A stretch of 64,000 nucleotides of DNA. Origin: Solirubrum puertoriconensis. GTDB lineage: Bacteria; Bacteroidota; Bacteroidia; Cytophagales; Hymenobacteraceae. The stretch spans positions 744,001-808,000 of the forward strand of contig NZ_LNAL01000008.1 of the NCBI RefSeq assembly GCF_001483135.1, written 5' to 3'. Below the pieces are notes generated by a model. The model was not told the origin of the DNA, did not search any database, and worked only from the letters and a program-made list of their open reading frames with translations. Within the stretch, counting starts at the first letter, position 1. Each line of letters opens with the position of its first letter. Shown here piece after piece: positions 51,653 through 60,477 of the stretch. A program made the translations under genes and the position numbers.

Positions 51653-52252
51653 ATGAAGCTTACGCACGACTATTACCGCCAGCCCGATGTAGTGGCGCTG
51701 GCCCGCGACATGCTCGGCAAATACCTGTTTAGTTGCATCGATGGAGTGCTGACCGGTGGCCGCATTGTCGAGACGGAAGCATATGCCCACATAGGCGACC
51801 AAGCCTGCCACTCACACCTAGGGCGTTTCACCAAGCGCACCAGCGTAATGTACGAGGCCGGCGGGGTGGCCTACGTGTACCTCATCTACGGTCGCTACGC
51901 CCTGTTCAACATCATCACCAACGAAGCTGGCAAAGCCGATGCCGTGCTGGTACGGGGGCTTGAGCCTACCGAGGGCATAGCTGAAATGCAACTGCGCAGG
52001 GGCATCACCAGCATCGTGCCCAAACTTACCGCAGGCCCAGGCTTGCTCACGCAGGCCCTGGGTATCAGCACCAAGCACTACGGCACCGACCTCACCGGCA
52101 ACCTCATTTGGATCGAAGACCTAGGCGAGCAAGTGCCCGATGAGCAGGTAGTGGCCAGCCCACGCGTCGGCATTGACTACGCCGGCGACGACGCAGCCTT
52201 GCCGTGGCGCTTCCGCATCAGGGGCAATAAATGGACGAGCCCGGCCAAGTAG
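51653..52252 (+). CDS. mpg: DNA-3-methyladenine glycosylase (AAG/MPG family)
   Basis: 199 residues. The enzyme cuts alkylated purines from DNA to start base-excision repair. The active-site segment GRIVETEAYAHIGDQACHS carries the catalytic Glu42 (equivalent to Glu125 of human AAG) and Tyr44, which intercalates near the flipped base. YVYLIYGRYALFNIIT, VLVRGLEP, LTAGPGLLTQALGI and the C-terminal SPRVGIDYAG are all family motifs. The length matches bacterial MPG. It is divergent from the btuB riboswitch and convergent with the methyltransferase gene. Confidence 0.95.
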   Translation: MKLTHDYYRQPDVVALARDMLGKYLFSCIDGVLTGGRIVETEAYAHIGDQACHSHLGRFTKRTSVMYEAGGVAYVYLIYGRYALFNIITNEAGKADAVLVRGLEPTEGIAEMQLRRGITSIVPKLTAGPGLLTQALGISTKHYGTDLTGNLIWIEDLGEQVPDEQVVASPRVGIDYAGDDAALPWRFRIRGNKWTSPAK

Positions 52253-52266
52253 TTAGGGTAAAAGCA

Positions 52267-52296
52267 AAGCGCCCAAACCTGTTGGTTCGGGCGCTT
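52267..52296. terminator. Bidirectional hairpin between mpg and the methyltransferase gene
   Basis: AAGCGCCCAAACC (52267-52279) pairs with GGTTCGGGCGCTT (52284-52296) with one mismatch and a 4-base loop. Confidence 0.75.
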
Positions 52297-52299
52297 CTG

Positions 52300-53523
52300 T
52301 TATTGCTGCTCTGGGGTTGCACCCGGGTAATGATTAAGTCGGTCGCAGATCAGTACTATCAGGCGGTTGCGCAAGTCGGTAGTGGCAAGCAGGTACGTGG
52401 TGCCGCCTTCCCGAATGCCCGTGCGGTACCGAAAATCGGCTACCGAATCGGGGAAGTTGCGCACCGTTACGTGGGCCCGCTGGTCGGCGTCGAGGTGGGC
52501 GAGCAACTCCTTCTTATCGTACTTGCACACCGCCCGGCACCGGAAGATGCGGCCAGGAAAATCTTCGCGCAGCGTGTGCGATGTGTAGAGGTGGCTGTGC
52601 TGGTGCAGCTTCAGTAAGTTGTAGCTAGCCCCAACGTTTTTAAACCCGCCAGCCTTTAGCACGGCCACGTTGGGCTCGTAGATGTAGGTTTGGGGTTCGG
52701 CGTAGCGTGGTGTGGCCTTGGCCTCGCGGGTGCGGTTGGTGCGGAAGGTTTGCTCGCGCCCGTCTCGCATCAGGTTCACGGTAAGCCGCTCCGGGTCGAT
52801 GGCCGCCTCCTGGCCCAACTCGTAGAGCACCTCCTTGCACTCGTTGTCCACGGCTACTACCCACAACCGACGCACGCGCCCCAGCTCCTGCAGCGCTTGT
52901 TCCACATCGAGCATAGGCGAGGTTTTCAGCAGCACGCGCTCGGCTTTGCGCAGCAGCAACGGCAGCAGGCGCAGCACGTCGGGCTCGCAGTCGGCCAACC
53001 GAAAGATCTTTTTGTCGGCGGTATCGCGGCGGGCTGGGTCGAGGTAAATCCAATCGAAGTAGCCATCGGGCTGCTCGCGCAACCACGCGGCGGCATCGCC
53101 CACGTGCACCTGCACATTGCTGATACCTAGGGTGCCGAGGTTGTGGCGCACCACCTCGGCTAGCTGGGCGTTGCGCTCCACGTAGTGCACTTCGCCCACT
53201 TGCTGGGCAAAGTAGCTGGTATCAACCCCAAAACCGCCGGTAAGGTCGGCTATACGGGCGCCCGACACCAGCTCGGCTTTGAACGCAGCCGTGCGAGCCG
53301 ACGAAGCCTGCTCCACGGATAACGAGGGAGGAAATACCAAATCGGGATTAGCAGCCCAGGCTGGCAGTTTGGCTTTGGCTTTCTGGCGGGCCTGAATCTG
53401 TTGTACCAATTCGCGTACGGGCAGATCGGGGTAGCGCCGGGCTTGCAAGGCCAGCGTAGCGGGGTCATCGTGCAGATGCTCGGCTACGTACTGCCGAGCC
53501 GCTGCCGACAGCGAAACATCCAT
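52300..53523 (-). CDS. SAM-dependent methyltransferase with THUMP-like C-terminal domain
   Basis: 407 residues from the ATG at 53523. The Rossmann methyltransferase motif I is RIADLTGGFGVDTSYFAQQ, motif II VHYVERNAQLAEV, and motif IV YLDPARRD. The C-terminal part (IYEPNVAVLKAGGFKNVGASYNLLKLHQHSHLYTS ... FPGRIFRCRAVCKYDKKEL ... TVRNFPDSVADFRYRTGIREGGTTYLLATT) matches the THUMP-like family. The catalytic DPAR motif resembles enzymes that act on RNA nitrogen, so the substrate is probably an RNA, but this has not been shown for the family. Conserved in many Bacteroidota. Confidence 0.85.
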   Translation of the reverse strand: MDVSLSAAARQYVAEHLHDDPATLALQARRYPDLPVRELVQQIQARQKAKAKLPAWAANPDLVFPPSLSVEQASSARTAAFKAELVSGARIADLTGGFGVDTSYFAQQVGEVHYVERNAQLAEVVRHNLGTLGISNVQVHVGDAAAWLREQPDGYFDWIYLDPARRDTADKKIFRLADCEPDVLRLLPLLLRKAERVLLKTSPMLDVEQALQELGRVRRLWVVAVDNECKEVLYELGQEAAIDPERLTVNLMRDGREQTFRTNRTREAKATPRYAEPQTYIYEPNVAVLKAGGFKNVGASYNLLKLHQHSHLYTSHTLREDFPGRIFRCRAVCKYDKKELLAHLDADQRAHVTVRNFPDSVADFRYRTGIREGGTTYLLATTDLRNRLIVLICDRLNHYPGATPEQQ

Positions 53524-53568
53524 CACAAATAAAATGCGCTTTTACGGCGCTAAGGTAAGGAGCCTGGG

Positions 53569-54186
53569 TTAGCGCAGCGTCCAGCCCACGAGCAGTTGCG
53601 GGCGGCCGGTTGGGGCCGTCACGCCTAGCACATCGGGCTTAACCTGCAAAAAGCCCATACGGCGCGCCGATGGTAAAGTGGCATTATGCGCCTCTACCGC
53701 CCGAATAAAGTGCTCGTTGGTGCGGTGGGTAATCAGCGCGTTGCTGAGTAAGCTACCTAGGGCTACGCCAATGGCTACCTTTTGGGTGTTGTTGAAATAC
53801 TGTTGCTCATCACCACTCAGTACCTGCTGGGCATACACGCCCACGGCACCCATAAACACAGCCCGCTCGCCCAGCAGCATCCATTTTTGGCGGCGGTAAC
53901 GGTTAAGGCTAGCCAAGGCTTCGGCATCGTGCGCTACGTAGGGGCGTAGGCGTTGGCCAAAAAAGCCCGCGTTCTGATAATCCTCGCTGTTGCCGGTTGC
54001 AAACCAAAAGTTTTTCTGTGGGCCATTCAGGCTCCTGTCTTGGTCCTCGGGGCTAAGTTTGATGTACTGCACCGGCTTTTTGGGCGCTTGTGCATAAGCA
54101 GCACCAGCTAAGCCCAAGGCCAGCGGCAACGACAAAGCAAAACGGCGGCTTTTAGGCGTTAAAGCCAGCGAGATAAGAGAACGCAT
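53569..54186 (-). CDS. Exported protein of unknown function
   Basis: 205 residues. The N-terminus (MRSLISLALTPKSRRFALSLPLALGLAGAAYAQ) is a signal peptide with an unusually long N-region. Two weakly hydrophobic stretches at about 106-120 and 140-150 could be membrane segments, giving a DUF5683-like impression, but the match is not convincing. The middle has KNFWFATGNSEDYQNAGFFGQRLRPYVAHD. A -7 box lies four bases upstream of the ATG, so the message may be leaderless. It is the last gene before the divergent ahcY. Confidence 0.55.
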   Translation of the reverse strand: MRSLISLALTPKSRRFALSLPLALGLAGAAYAQAPKKPVQYIKLSPEDQDRSLNGPQKNFWFATGNSEDYQNAGFFGQRLRPYVAHDAEALASLNRYRRQKWMLLGERAVFMGAVGVYAQQVLSGDEQQYFNNTQKVAIGVALGSLLSNALITHRTNEHFIRAVEAHNATLPSARRMGFLQVKPDVLGVTAPTGRPQLLVGWTLR

Positions 54187-54190
54187 GATA

Positions 54191-54198
54191 CAAAGGTA
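54191..54198 (-). promoter_or_regulatory. -7 box next to the start of the exported-protein gene
   Basis: TACCTTTG on the minus strand, exact consensus, ending four bases from the ATG at 54186. It implies a leaderless or near-leaderless transcript. Confidence 0.45.
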
Positions 54199-54448
54199 GG
54201 TGGCAATTACCCAGAAATAATTATATCTCTGGATATAATCTGCTTAACACTGCTGCGCTCCGATACGTTCGGCTGTTCGGCAGTTTGCCTAGGTTAATTT
54301 TTACCCTTGAGCTTGCCTGTAAGGCTCCTTGAAAACAGTTTCCGAAGGGTAATGACAGGCTGCGTATTGATCTGATAGGCTGATTGATAGCGCTAACACC
54401 TTCCTGTGTGCAGCCCAATTACATACTGGCAAAGGCCAACAAATTAGC

Positions 54449-54456
54449 TACCTTTG
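54449..54456 (+). promoter_or_regulatory. -7 box of ahcY
   Basis: TACCTTTG, exact consensus, 27 bases before the ATG at 54484. No clear -33 TTG. The upstream stretch 54199-54448 shows no gene; it contains a CCTAGG at 54289 and an inverted repeat GCCTGT/ACAGGC near 54315-54360. Confidence 0.55.
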
Positions 54457-54483
54457 TAGTTGGATTGCGAAAATTCCAATATT

Positions 54484-55794
54484 ATGGTTGAGACGACCTA
54501 CGTACCCTACAAGGTAAAAGACATTTCGCTGGCCGAATGGGGCCGCAAGGAAATCCGTTTGGCTGAGGCCGAAATGCCGGGTCTGATGGCGCTGCGCGCG
54601 CAGTACGGCGCCAGCAAGCCCCTGCAAGGTGCCCGCATCGCCGGCTGCTTGCACATGACCATTCAAACCGCTGTCCTCATCGAGACGCTGCAGGCCCTAG
54701 GTGCCGAGGTAACCTGGTCGTCGTGCAACATCTTCTCGACCCAGGACCACGCCGCTGCTGCTATTGCTGCTGCTGGTACTGCGGTATATGCCTGGAAAGG
54801 CATGAACGAGGAGGAGTTTAACTGGTGCATTGAGCAGACGCTCTACTTCGGCGAAGACCGTCAGCCCCTGAACATGATCCTCGACGACGGCGGCGACCTT
54901 ACCAACATGGTGCTCGACCGCTACCCCGAGCTGGTGCCCGGCATCCGCGGTATCTCGGAGGAAACCACCACAGGCGTACTGCGCCTGGTAGAGCGCATGA
55001 AGGCGGGCAAGCTGCCCTTGCCCGCTATCAACATCAACGACTCGGTAACCAAGTCGAAGTTCGATAACAAGTACGGCTGCAAAGAGTCGGCTGTCGATGC
55101 CATTCGTCGTGCTACTGACATCATGATGGCCGGCAAAGTGGCTGTGGTAGCCGGTTACGGCGACGTAGGAAAAGGCACCGCTGCTTCGCTGCGTGGTGCT
55201 GGTGCCCGCGTAATCGTAACGGAAATCGACCCGATTTGCGCGCTGCAGGCTGCCATGGATGGCTACGCGGTGAAAAAGATGGCCAACGCCATCAAGGATG
55301 CCGATATCGTCATCACGACCACCGGCAACTGCGACATCGTAACGGAGGAGCACTTCCGTGCCCTGAAAGACAAGGCTATTGTCTGCAACATCGGTCACTT
55401 CGACGATGAAATTGACATGGCGTGGCTGAATAAGAACTACGGCCACACGAAGGACACCATTAAGCCGCAGGTTGATCTGTACACCATCGATGGCAAAGAG
55501 ATTATCATTCTTGCCGAAGGTCGTTTAGTAAACCTGGGCTGTGCCACCGGGCACCCCTCGTTCGTGATGTCGAATTCGTTTACCAACCAGACACTGGCTC
55601 AGCTGGAGCTCTGGCAGAACCACGACAGCTACGAAAACAAGGTATATACCTTGCCTAAGCACCTCGACGAGATGGTGGCCCGCCTGCACCTTGCCAAAAT
55701 TGGCGTTGAGCTGGACGAGCTCAACGAGAAGCAAGCCAACTACATTGGTGTACCGGTAGAAGGCCCGTTCAAGTCGGACCTGTACCGCTACTAA
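54484..55794 (+). CDS. ahcY: S-adenosylhomocysteine hydrolase
   Basis: 436 residues from the ATG at 54484 ([24 protein letters not shown]). The enzyme splits S-adenosylhomocysteine into homocysteine and adenosine, removing the inhibitor left by methyltransferases. Motifs are complete: [60 protein letters not shown] with the catalytic Lys, NAD-binding GYGDVGKG at 224-231, [24 protein letters not shown] and the C-terminal KSDLYRY. NAD is used as an internal redox cofactor. It is a single-gene unit with promoter and terminator. It completes the SAM recycling step that matches metK at 8124. Confidence 0.97.
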   Translation: MVETTYVPYKVKDISLAEWGRKEIRLAEAEMPGLMALRAQYGASKPLQGARIAGCLHMTIQTAVLIETLQALGAEVTWSSCNIFSTQDHAAAAIAAAGTAVYAWKGMNEEEFNWCIEQTLYFGEDRQPLNMILDDGGDLTNMVLDRYPELVPGIRGISEETTTGVLRLVERMKAGKLPLPAININDSVTKSKFDNKYGCKESAVDAIRRATDIMMAGKVAVVAGYGDVGKGTAASLRGAGARVIVTEIDPICALQAAMDGYAVKKMANAIKDADIVITTTGNCDIVTEEHFRALKDKAIVCNIGHFDDEIDMAWLNKNYGHTKDTIKPQVDLYTIDGKEIIILAEGRLVNLGCATGHPSFVMSNSFTNQTLAQLELWQNHDSYENKVYTLPKHLDEMVARLHLAKIGVELDELNEKQANYIGVPVEGPFKSDLYRY

Positions 55795-55807
55795 GAGTTG
55801 CTTAGCA

Positions 55808-55853
55808 CAAACAAAAAGCCCCGCCGAAATACTCCGGCGGGGCTTTTTGTTTG
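55808..55853. terminator. Bidirectional rho-independent terminator after ahcY
   Basis: 19-bp perfect arms (55808-55826 and 55835-55853) with an A-rich left end and a TTTTTGTTTG right end. Confidence 0.92.
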
Positions 55854-55859
55854 CGGCTA

Positions 55860-56351
55860 TTACTTCAGGGAAAAATAGCCGGTGTAATCTTCGGAGGTGC
55901 TGTAAATAGGCATGCCCAACAGCTTCCATTTGTGTAGCATTGCTACGAAGTACTGACAGCGCTGGCCCTGTTGAGTAGCCATGCCAGCCATTGGCTCCCA
56001 AGCATGACCAAAAAGGAAACCGCTTGCAGTGGCATATAGTCCATTTGGCTGCCACGAGTCACCTGCTTTATTGTATTCCAGTAGAAACTCAAGCTTGCTG
56101 CTAGGTCCCAATTCTTGACGTGTTAGGGTTAGAGCGTTACCACGTGCCTTGGTATCGCGCTCGATGAGGTTACGCTTTGCACTGGTCATGTCAGAGTTAG
56201 CACCGCAACCACTAAGCAGCAGTCCTAAAACAAGTACGCTGGTCCAAGCTAGCCCGATCTTGTTTCGGAGTAAATTAAAAACTTTGAAAGTGGCCACCAA
56301 CACGAGCATTGCAAGCACTACATTCAGGACAGACCAAGCTAGTATTAGCAT
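55860..56351 (-). CDS. Hypothetical membrane-anchored protein
   Basis: 163 residues. Two hydrophobic segments (about 3-23 and 33-48) come before a soluble C-terminal part. The second ends in LLLSGC, which looks like a lipobox but follows another helix, so lipidation is uncertain. The soluble part (SKLEFLLEYNKAGDSWQPNGLYATASGFLFGHAWEP) resembles no family I know. It has its own -7 box 29 bases upstream. Base composition is more AT-rich than its neighbours. Confidence 0.55.
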   Translation of the reverse strand: MLILAWSVLNVVLAMLVLVATFKVFNLLRNKIGLAWTSVLVLGLLLSGCGANSDMTSAKRNLIERDTKARGNALTLTRQELGPSSKLEFLLEYNKAGDSWQPNGLYATASGFLFGHAWEPMAGMATQQGQRCQYFVAMLHKWKLLGMPIYSTSEDYTGYFSLK

Positions 56352-56380
56352 AGAGAGTATATTGGTTTAATAGTGTCGAC

Positions 56381-56388
56381 CAAATATA
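56381..56388 (-). promoter_or_regulatory. -7 box of the hypothetical gene at 55860-56351
   Basis: TATATTTG on the minus strand, exact TAnnTTTG match, 29 bases before the ATG. Confidence 0.5.
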
Positions 56389-56417
56389 GAAATCCAAAAT
56401 TGATGAGGAGTTATGGC

Positions 56418-57167
56418 TTAGCTCTTACGCATTGAAGGTTTTGCTATGGATAGGGCCGAGAGGTATTTCCGTACGTAAGTATTGCCCGGAAATAGCTGCA
56501 GCGTTTTATTGCCAAAATAGCGACACAGCTCAGCGTGTCCCATCATATAATGGCATTCGGTAAGGTAGCTTAAGGCCTGCTCGTGAATAGGAGTGTTGAG
56601 TTGATCAGCTGCCCTCAGTCCGATCAAAAAGCGAGTTATATCATAGTCGGCTTCGGCCCACTGCTGGTTATCCAGACGTAGTACCCCGAGCTTCCAGTAC
56701 GCTTCCAAGAAGCTAGCATCAACGGTGGCGCTGGTAGGACCCTCCTGCAATTCCTCATCTAATTGCGCTATGAGTTGCCGGTACACCGTGAAGCTACGGC
56801 CTTTGGTGGCTGTCTGCTGAAATAATGCCCGCGCATAATGAGTCAGGATGTATAGGTTATCGGGCTCCTGACGAGCTGGCTCTTCGAGCAATGCTGCTGC
56901 TTTAGCAAAGTCGCCGCTTTGGTAGGCTTGTGCTGAGGCTTCAACATCGAAGCCGTAGCGCAACGACATGATGGGCAAAGCACCATCAGCCGGCGTTTGC
57001 TCGCTTGTATGATTGGGGATGCGGCGCCCAGCTACCAGCACGTTGGCGGTGTAGCCAATGGTGATGTTTTTCTTAGCGGTTGGCAGGGCGCAATCAGGCG
57101 TATAAAAATAATGCTGAGCAAAGCTCAGATTTGGTAATAGAAGCAGGCAGAATAGCAGTAAGCGCAT
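56418..57167 (-). CDS. Exported TPR-like protein of unknown function
   Basis: 249 residues from the ATG at 57167 (MRLLLFCLLLLPNLSFAQ, a clear signal peptide); an ATG three codons earlier is also possible. The region 95-230 holds about three helical repeats of the TPR type (YQSGDFAKAAALLEEPARQEPDNLYILTHYARALF, WKLGVLRLDNQQWAEADYDITRFLIGLRAAD, HYMMGHAELCRYFGNKTLQLFPGN). Cys residues near the start of the mature part (YTPDCALPT) may be a second structural element. It should be periplasmic. Function is unknown. It is divergent from the glycan-assembly genes. Confidence 0.6.
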   Translation of the reverse strand: MRLLLFCLLLLPNLSFAQHYFYTPDCALPTAKKNITIGYTANVLVAGRRIPNHTSEQTPADGALPIMSLRYGFDVEASAQAYQSGDFAKAAALLEEPARQEPDNLYILTHYARALFQQTATKGRSFTVYRQLIAQLDEELQEGPTSATVDASFLEAYWKLGVLRLDNQQWAEADYDITRFLIGLRAADQLNTPIHEQALSYLTECHYMMGHAELCRYFGNKTLQLFPGNTYVRKYLSALSIAKPSMRKS

Positions 57168-57303
57168 GAGGGCCATATGGGTAACAATGCAGCAATATAG
57201 CTGCGTGCGAGGGCCGCAAGACAAGCCGCTAATCCAATTACTCGACTCGAGCCCAAACGCTTGCTAAGCACTAGCAAAGCAATACCCGATATTTGCGGGC
57301 AAT

Positions 57304-58077
57304 ATGCCCGCAATCCAGCTTTCCGTCGTCATCATCACGTTCAACGAAGAAGCCAACGTCGCCCGCTGCTTGGCAGCCCTAGGTGATGTGGCCGATGACG
57401 TGGTAGTAGTTGATTCGGGCTCCACCGACCGCACAGTAGCTATTTGCGAAGAATACGGTGCCCGCGTAGTGCATCATCCTTTCGCGGGCTACGTGCAGCA
57501 GAAGAACTTTGCCACCGCCCAAGCCCGCTACGACCATGTGCTGCAGCTTGACGCCGACGAGGTACTGACCGAAGAGCTGCGAATTGAAATCGGACAGGTA
57601 AAAGCTAACTGGCAGGCCGCCGGCTACACTTTGCCGCGCCTCACCAACTACTGCGGCCACTGGGTGCGCCACGGCGGCTGGTACCCCGACCGCAAGCTGC
57701 GCCTTTACGACCGGCGCCTAGGTGGCTGGCAAGGCCATCTGCTGCACGAGCGGTACGAGGTAGCCACCGGACAAGCCGTGCAGGCCTTGCAGCACGATTT
57801 GCTGCACTACTCCTACGATTCCATCGAACAGCATTTGGCGCAGTTCAACCGCTTCAGCACCATCGGCGCTCAAGAGCTAGCTACTAAGGGTAAACGCGTA
57901 GCTACTTGGCAATTGTGGCTGAAGCCCGCCTGGAAGTTTGTGCACATGTATTTCCTGCGCCTAGGTATGCTCGATGGTTTTGCCGGCCTCAGCATTGCCT
58001 ACCTCTCGGCCTGTAGCGTGTTCGTGAAGTACGCCAAGCTGCGCGTTATCAACCAGCAAGCCGCTGCTCGCCCATGA
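57304..58077 (+). CDS. Family 2 glycosyltransferase (LPS core type)
   Basis: 257 residues. GT-A fold motifs are VVIITFNEEANVARCLAAL, VVDSGSTDRTVAICEEYGA and the metal site QLDADEVL. The C-terminal part (GGWYPDRKLRLYDRRLGGWQGHLLHERYEV ... LLHYSYDSIEQHLAQFNRFSTIGAQEL) matches the WaaE/KdtX-like beta-1,4-glucosyltransferases that extend the LPS inner core, as does the weakly hydrophobic end. It acts at the inner membrane on the cytoplasmic side. It overlaps the following heptosyltransferase-like gene by four bases (ATGA at 58074), and the pair is coupled. Confidence 0.88.
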   Translation: MPAIQLSVVIITFNEEANVARCLAALGDVADDVVVVDSGSTDRTVAICEEYGARVVHHPFAGYVQQKNFATAQARYDHVLQLDADEVLTEELRIEIGQVKANWQAAGYTLPRLTNYCGHWVRHGGWYPDRKLRLYDRRLGGWQGHLLHERYEVATGQAVQALQHDLLHYSYDSIEQHLAQFNRFSTIGAQELATKGKRVATWQLWLKPAWKFVHMYFLRLGMLDGFAGLSIAYLSACSVFVKYAKLRVINQQAAARP

Positions 58078-59105
58078 AGACGTTTATCATCAGCCGCACC
58101 GACGCCATCGGCGACGTAGTGCTTACGTTGCCCCTGTGCGGTTGGCTGAAGCAACAATACCCCGAATGCCGCGTGGTATTGCTGGGCCGCAGCTACACGC
58201 AGGCCGTAGCAGCTGCTTGCCCCACAGTTGATGAATTTTTGAACGACGACGAGTTACGGCAGCTGCCCAAGGCCGAGCAAGTTCGTGCCTTGCGCCGGGT
58301 GCAAGCCGATGCCATGGTGCACGTGTTCCCGAACCGCCGTTTGGCTGCTTTGGCGCGTAAAGCCGGCATCAGCCAACGCATCGGTACGCGCAGCCGGTGG
58401 TTTCATTGGCTTACGTGTAACCGGCTAGTGGCGCTTAGCCGCCGGCATTCGCCCCTGCACGAGGCGCAACTCAACTGCCACTTACTTCGTCCGCTTGGGC
58501 TGCACCGCATACCTGAGCAAGCGGAGCTGCAGCCCCTAGGTAAGCTGATGCCCATTGAGCCGGTACCTGCCGAGGTAGCAGCACTGCTCGCGCGTAGCCG
58601 AGCCCAGCAGCTGCATGTGGTGTTGCACCCTGGCTCGCGCGGCAGCGGACGCGATTGGCCTCTTGATTACTACGGACAGCTAGCCCGATTACTGCACGCA
58701 CAAGGCCATCGGGTATTTATTACCGGCACCGCAGCCGAGGGGCAAAAGCTGCAACCTTGGCTGCAGGAGCATGTTGACGTTTGCACCAACCTTACCGGTC
58801 GGCTTTCCCTAGGACAGCTTATCAGTTTTATTGCTTTAGCCGATGGGTTAGTGGCTGCCAGCACGGGGCCTGTACACTTAGCGGCTGCGCTTGGCAAGCA
58901 TGCCCTAGGTTTGTTTGTACCCATGCGCCCAATGCACCCTGGCCGCTGGGCACCACTAGGCCCCCGGGCCGAGCACCTCGTGCTCGACAAACCCGATTGC
59001 AACGACTGCCGCCAAGACGCTTCGGTATGCAGTTGTATCCGGAGCGTAGTGCCCATGGAGGTAGCAACGCGCATCAGTGCTTGGCAGCCGCTGCCTACGC
59101 AGTAG
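58074..59105 (+). CDS. Family 9 glycosyltransferase (heptosyltransferase-like)
   Basis: 343 residues. The GT-B fold of family 9 is shown by SRTDAIGDVVLTLPLCGWLKQQYP at the start, LHPGSRGSGRDWPLDYYGQLARLL in the middle and GLVAASTGPVHLAAALGKHALGLFVP near the end. The family transfers heptose or related sugars from ADP/NDP donors onto lipid A core. A cluster of four cysteines (309, 312, 319, 321) sits in the C-terminal tail, as in several Bacteroidota homologues. It is the middle of a three-gene run, GT2, GT9 and O-antigen ligase. Confidence 0.9.
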   Translation: MKTFIISRTDAIGDVVLTLPLCGWLKQQYPECRVVLLGRSYTQAVAAACPTVDEFLNDDELRQLPKAEQVRALRRVQADAMVHVFPNRRLAALARKAGISQRIGTRSRWFHWLTCNRLVALSRRHSPLHEAQLNCHLLRPLGLHRIPEQAELQPLGKLMPIEPVPAEVAALLARSRAQQLHVVLHPGSRGSGRDWPLDYYGQLARLLHAQGHRVFITGTAAEGQKLQPWLQEHVDVCTNLTGRLSLGQLISFIALADGLVAASTGPVHLAAALGKHALGLFVPMRPMHPGRWAPLGPRAEHLVLDKPDCNDCRQDASVCSCIRSVVPMEVATRISAWQPLPTQ

Positions 59106-59115
59106 CTTTGGGTTG

Positions 59116-60411
59116 ATGTTGTTTTCGGAGTTGCACCCATCATTCATCCTACCTGTGCTTGCCCGCTGGTACCGCAACGGCTATCTATCGCAGTATTTGC
59201 TGCTGGTAGCCTGCCTAGGTGGTATGGTAGGTTTGCTCTTCACGGCGCGTGCTTTTGTAGCGTTGGCGCCTGTAGCTGCCGTAATAGCTGCTGGCCTAAA
59301 CCCCAACGTCCGCCGCGAAATACCTCATTGGTTGCGTAATCGTTCGGCCCTGCGCTTAGCAGCACTTTACTTGCTAATGCCGTTTTCGTGGTGGTACACG
59401 CAAGATTGGCCTATTTGGCGGCACGAGGTATATCGTCAGCTGCCACTGATTGGGGTACCATTGGCTTTCAGCCTTGCGGTGCCGCTTACCAGGTGCCAGC
59501 GTATGGGCTTAGGAGGCTTTTTTGTGGGTACAACGGCGCTGTTGGGCGCTGCTACTGTTGGTCGTTACTTACTCGATCAGCAAGCTGCGCAAGACCTCAT
59601 CCGGGTGGGGCAAAACGTGCCTTCGGTTTCGGGCATCTTTCACATTCACTTCGGCATTTTGCTAGCGTTGGCTGCTTTCTTCGCGGTGCCGCTAAGCCGT
59701 GAGCCCAATCTGGGCAAAGCTCCTAGGTGGCTGCTGCTAACTGCCGGAGTTATAGCTGTCAGCAGCTTGCATGTACTGGCCTACCGCACCGGGCTCATGG
59801 CTTTTTATCTAGCCTTGGGCGCTGTTGTGCTGCTGTTGCTAAAGCGTAAACCACTGCTTGCGCTAGGGTTGGTTGCCCTAGGTGTACTGTTGGCCGCTGG
59901 CGCTTACTACAATTTGGAGTCGGTGCAGGAACGCGTATCCAGCACGCTCTACGATCTGGAGCAGTTTCAACGAGGCCACGACATCAACCAATTTTCCTTA
60001 TCGCGGCGCTTAGCGGCCTGGCAAAACGCCCTCACCTTGGCCAAACGGCACCCGTGGTTGGGCGTAGCTCCCGCCGATGTGCGCCAAGCCCTGATGGAGC
60101 AGTTCTCGTGGCGCAGCTACGGCCTCAAGCCCGAAAATTGGGTTATGGTGCACAATCAGTATTTGCACTACTTAGTGGGCAGCGGGGTGCTGGGCCTCGC
60201 CGTATGGCTGTGGGTGCTTATTGGGCCACTAGTGCAACCCTCTTTGCGGCGCAATCCGTACGTGAGGTATTTCTTGCTGACTTTTGGAGCGGCGGCCTTG
60301 GCCGATTCGCTGCTGGAGCTGCAAATCGGGTTCAACTTGTTTGCTTTCCTCTATGGATTTCTGGTGGTGGCTGCCGAACGGCGGGCACAAAACCACAACG
60401 CAACCCTCTGA
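59116..60411 (+). CDS. O-antigen ligase-family membrane protein
   Basis: 431 residues from the ATG at 59116, ten bases after GT9. About ten to twelve transmembrane helices surround a periplasmic loop at roughly 270-355 (ERVSSTLYDLEQFQRGHDINQFSLSRRLAAWQNALTLAKRHPWLGVAPADVRQALMEQF ... HNQYLHYLVGSG). The RLAAW...HPWLGVA...HNQYL pattern is typical of the Wzy_C/O-antigen ligase superfamily, which joins O-polysaccharide to lipid A core or polymerises repeat units. With GT2 and GT9 it forms an LPS core and O-antigen attachment unit. Whether it is WaaL or Wzy cannot be settled from sequence. Confidence 0.85.
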   Translation: MLFSELHPSFILPVLARWYRNGYLSQYLLLVACLGGMVGLLFTARAFVALAPVAAVIAAGLNPNVRREIPHWLRNRSALRLAALYLLMPFSWWYTQDWPIWRHEVYRQLPLIGVPLAFSLAVPLTRCQRMGLGGFFVGTTALLGAATVGRYLLDQQAAQDLIRVGQNVPSVSGIFHIHFGILLALAAFFAVPLSREPNLGKAPRWLLLTAGVIAVSSLHVLAYRTGLMAFYLALGAVVLLLLKRKPLLALGLVALGVLLAAGAYYNLESVQERVSSTLYDLEQFQRGHDINQFSLSRRLAAWQNALTLAKRHPWLGVAPADVRQALMEQFSWRSYGLKPENWVMVHNQYLHYLVGSGVLGLAVWLWVLIGPLVQPSLRRNPYVRYFLLTFGAAALADSLLELQIGFNLFAFLYGFLVVAAERRAQNHNATL

Positions 60412-60477
60412 GCCCTTCCTTTCGTTACATTTATTCCGCGGCACTACCGCCGTGCGCTTGCCCGAATACTCCCTTTT

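Noticed and set aside
54199-54448. Possible structured RNA (inverted repeat GCCTGT/ACAGGC) upstream of ahcY
   Set aside because: The ahcY -7 box at 54449 places this region outside the ahcY transcript, the stem is only six pairs, and no SAH riboswitch core is visible.
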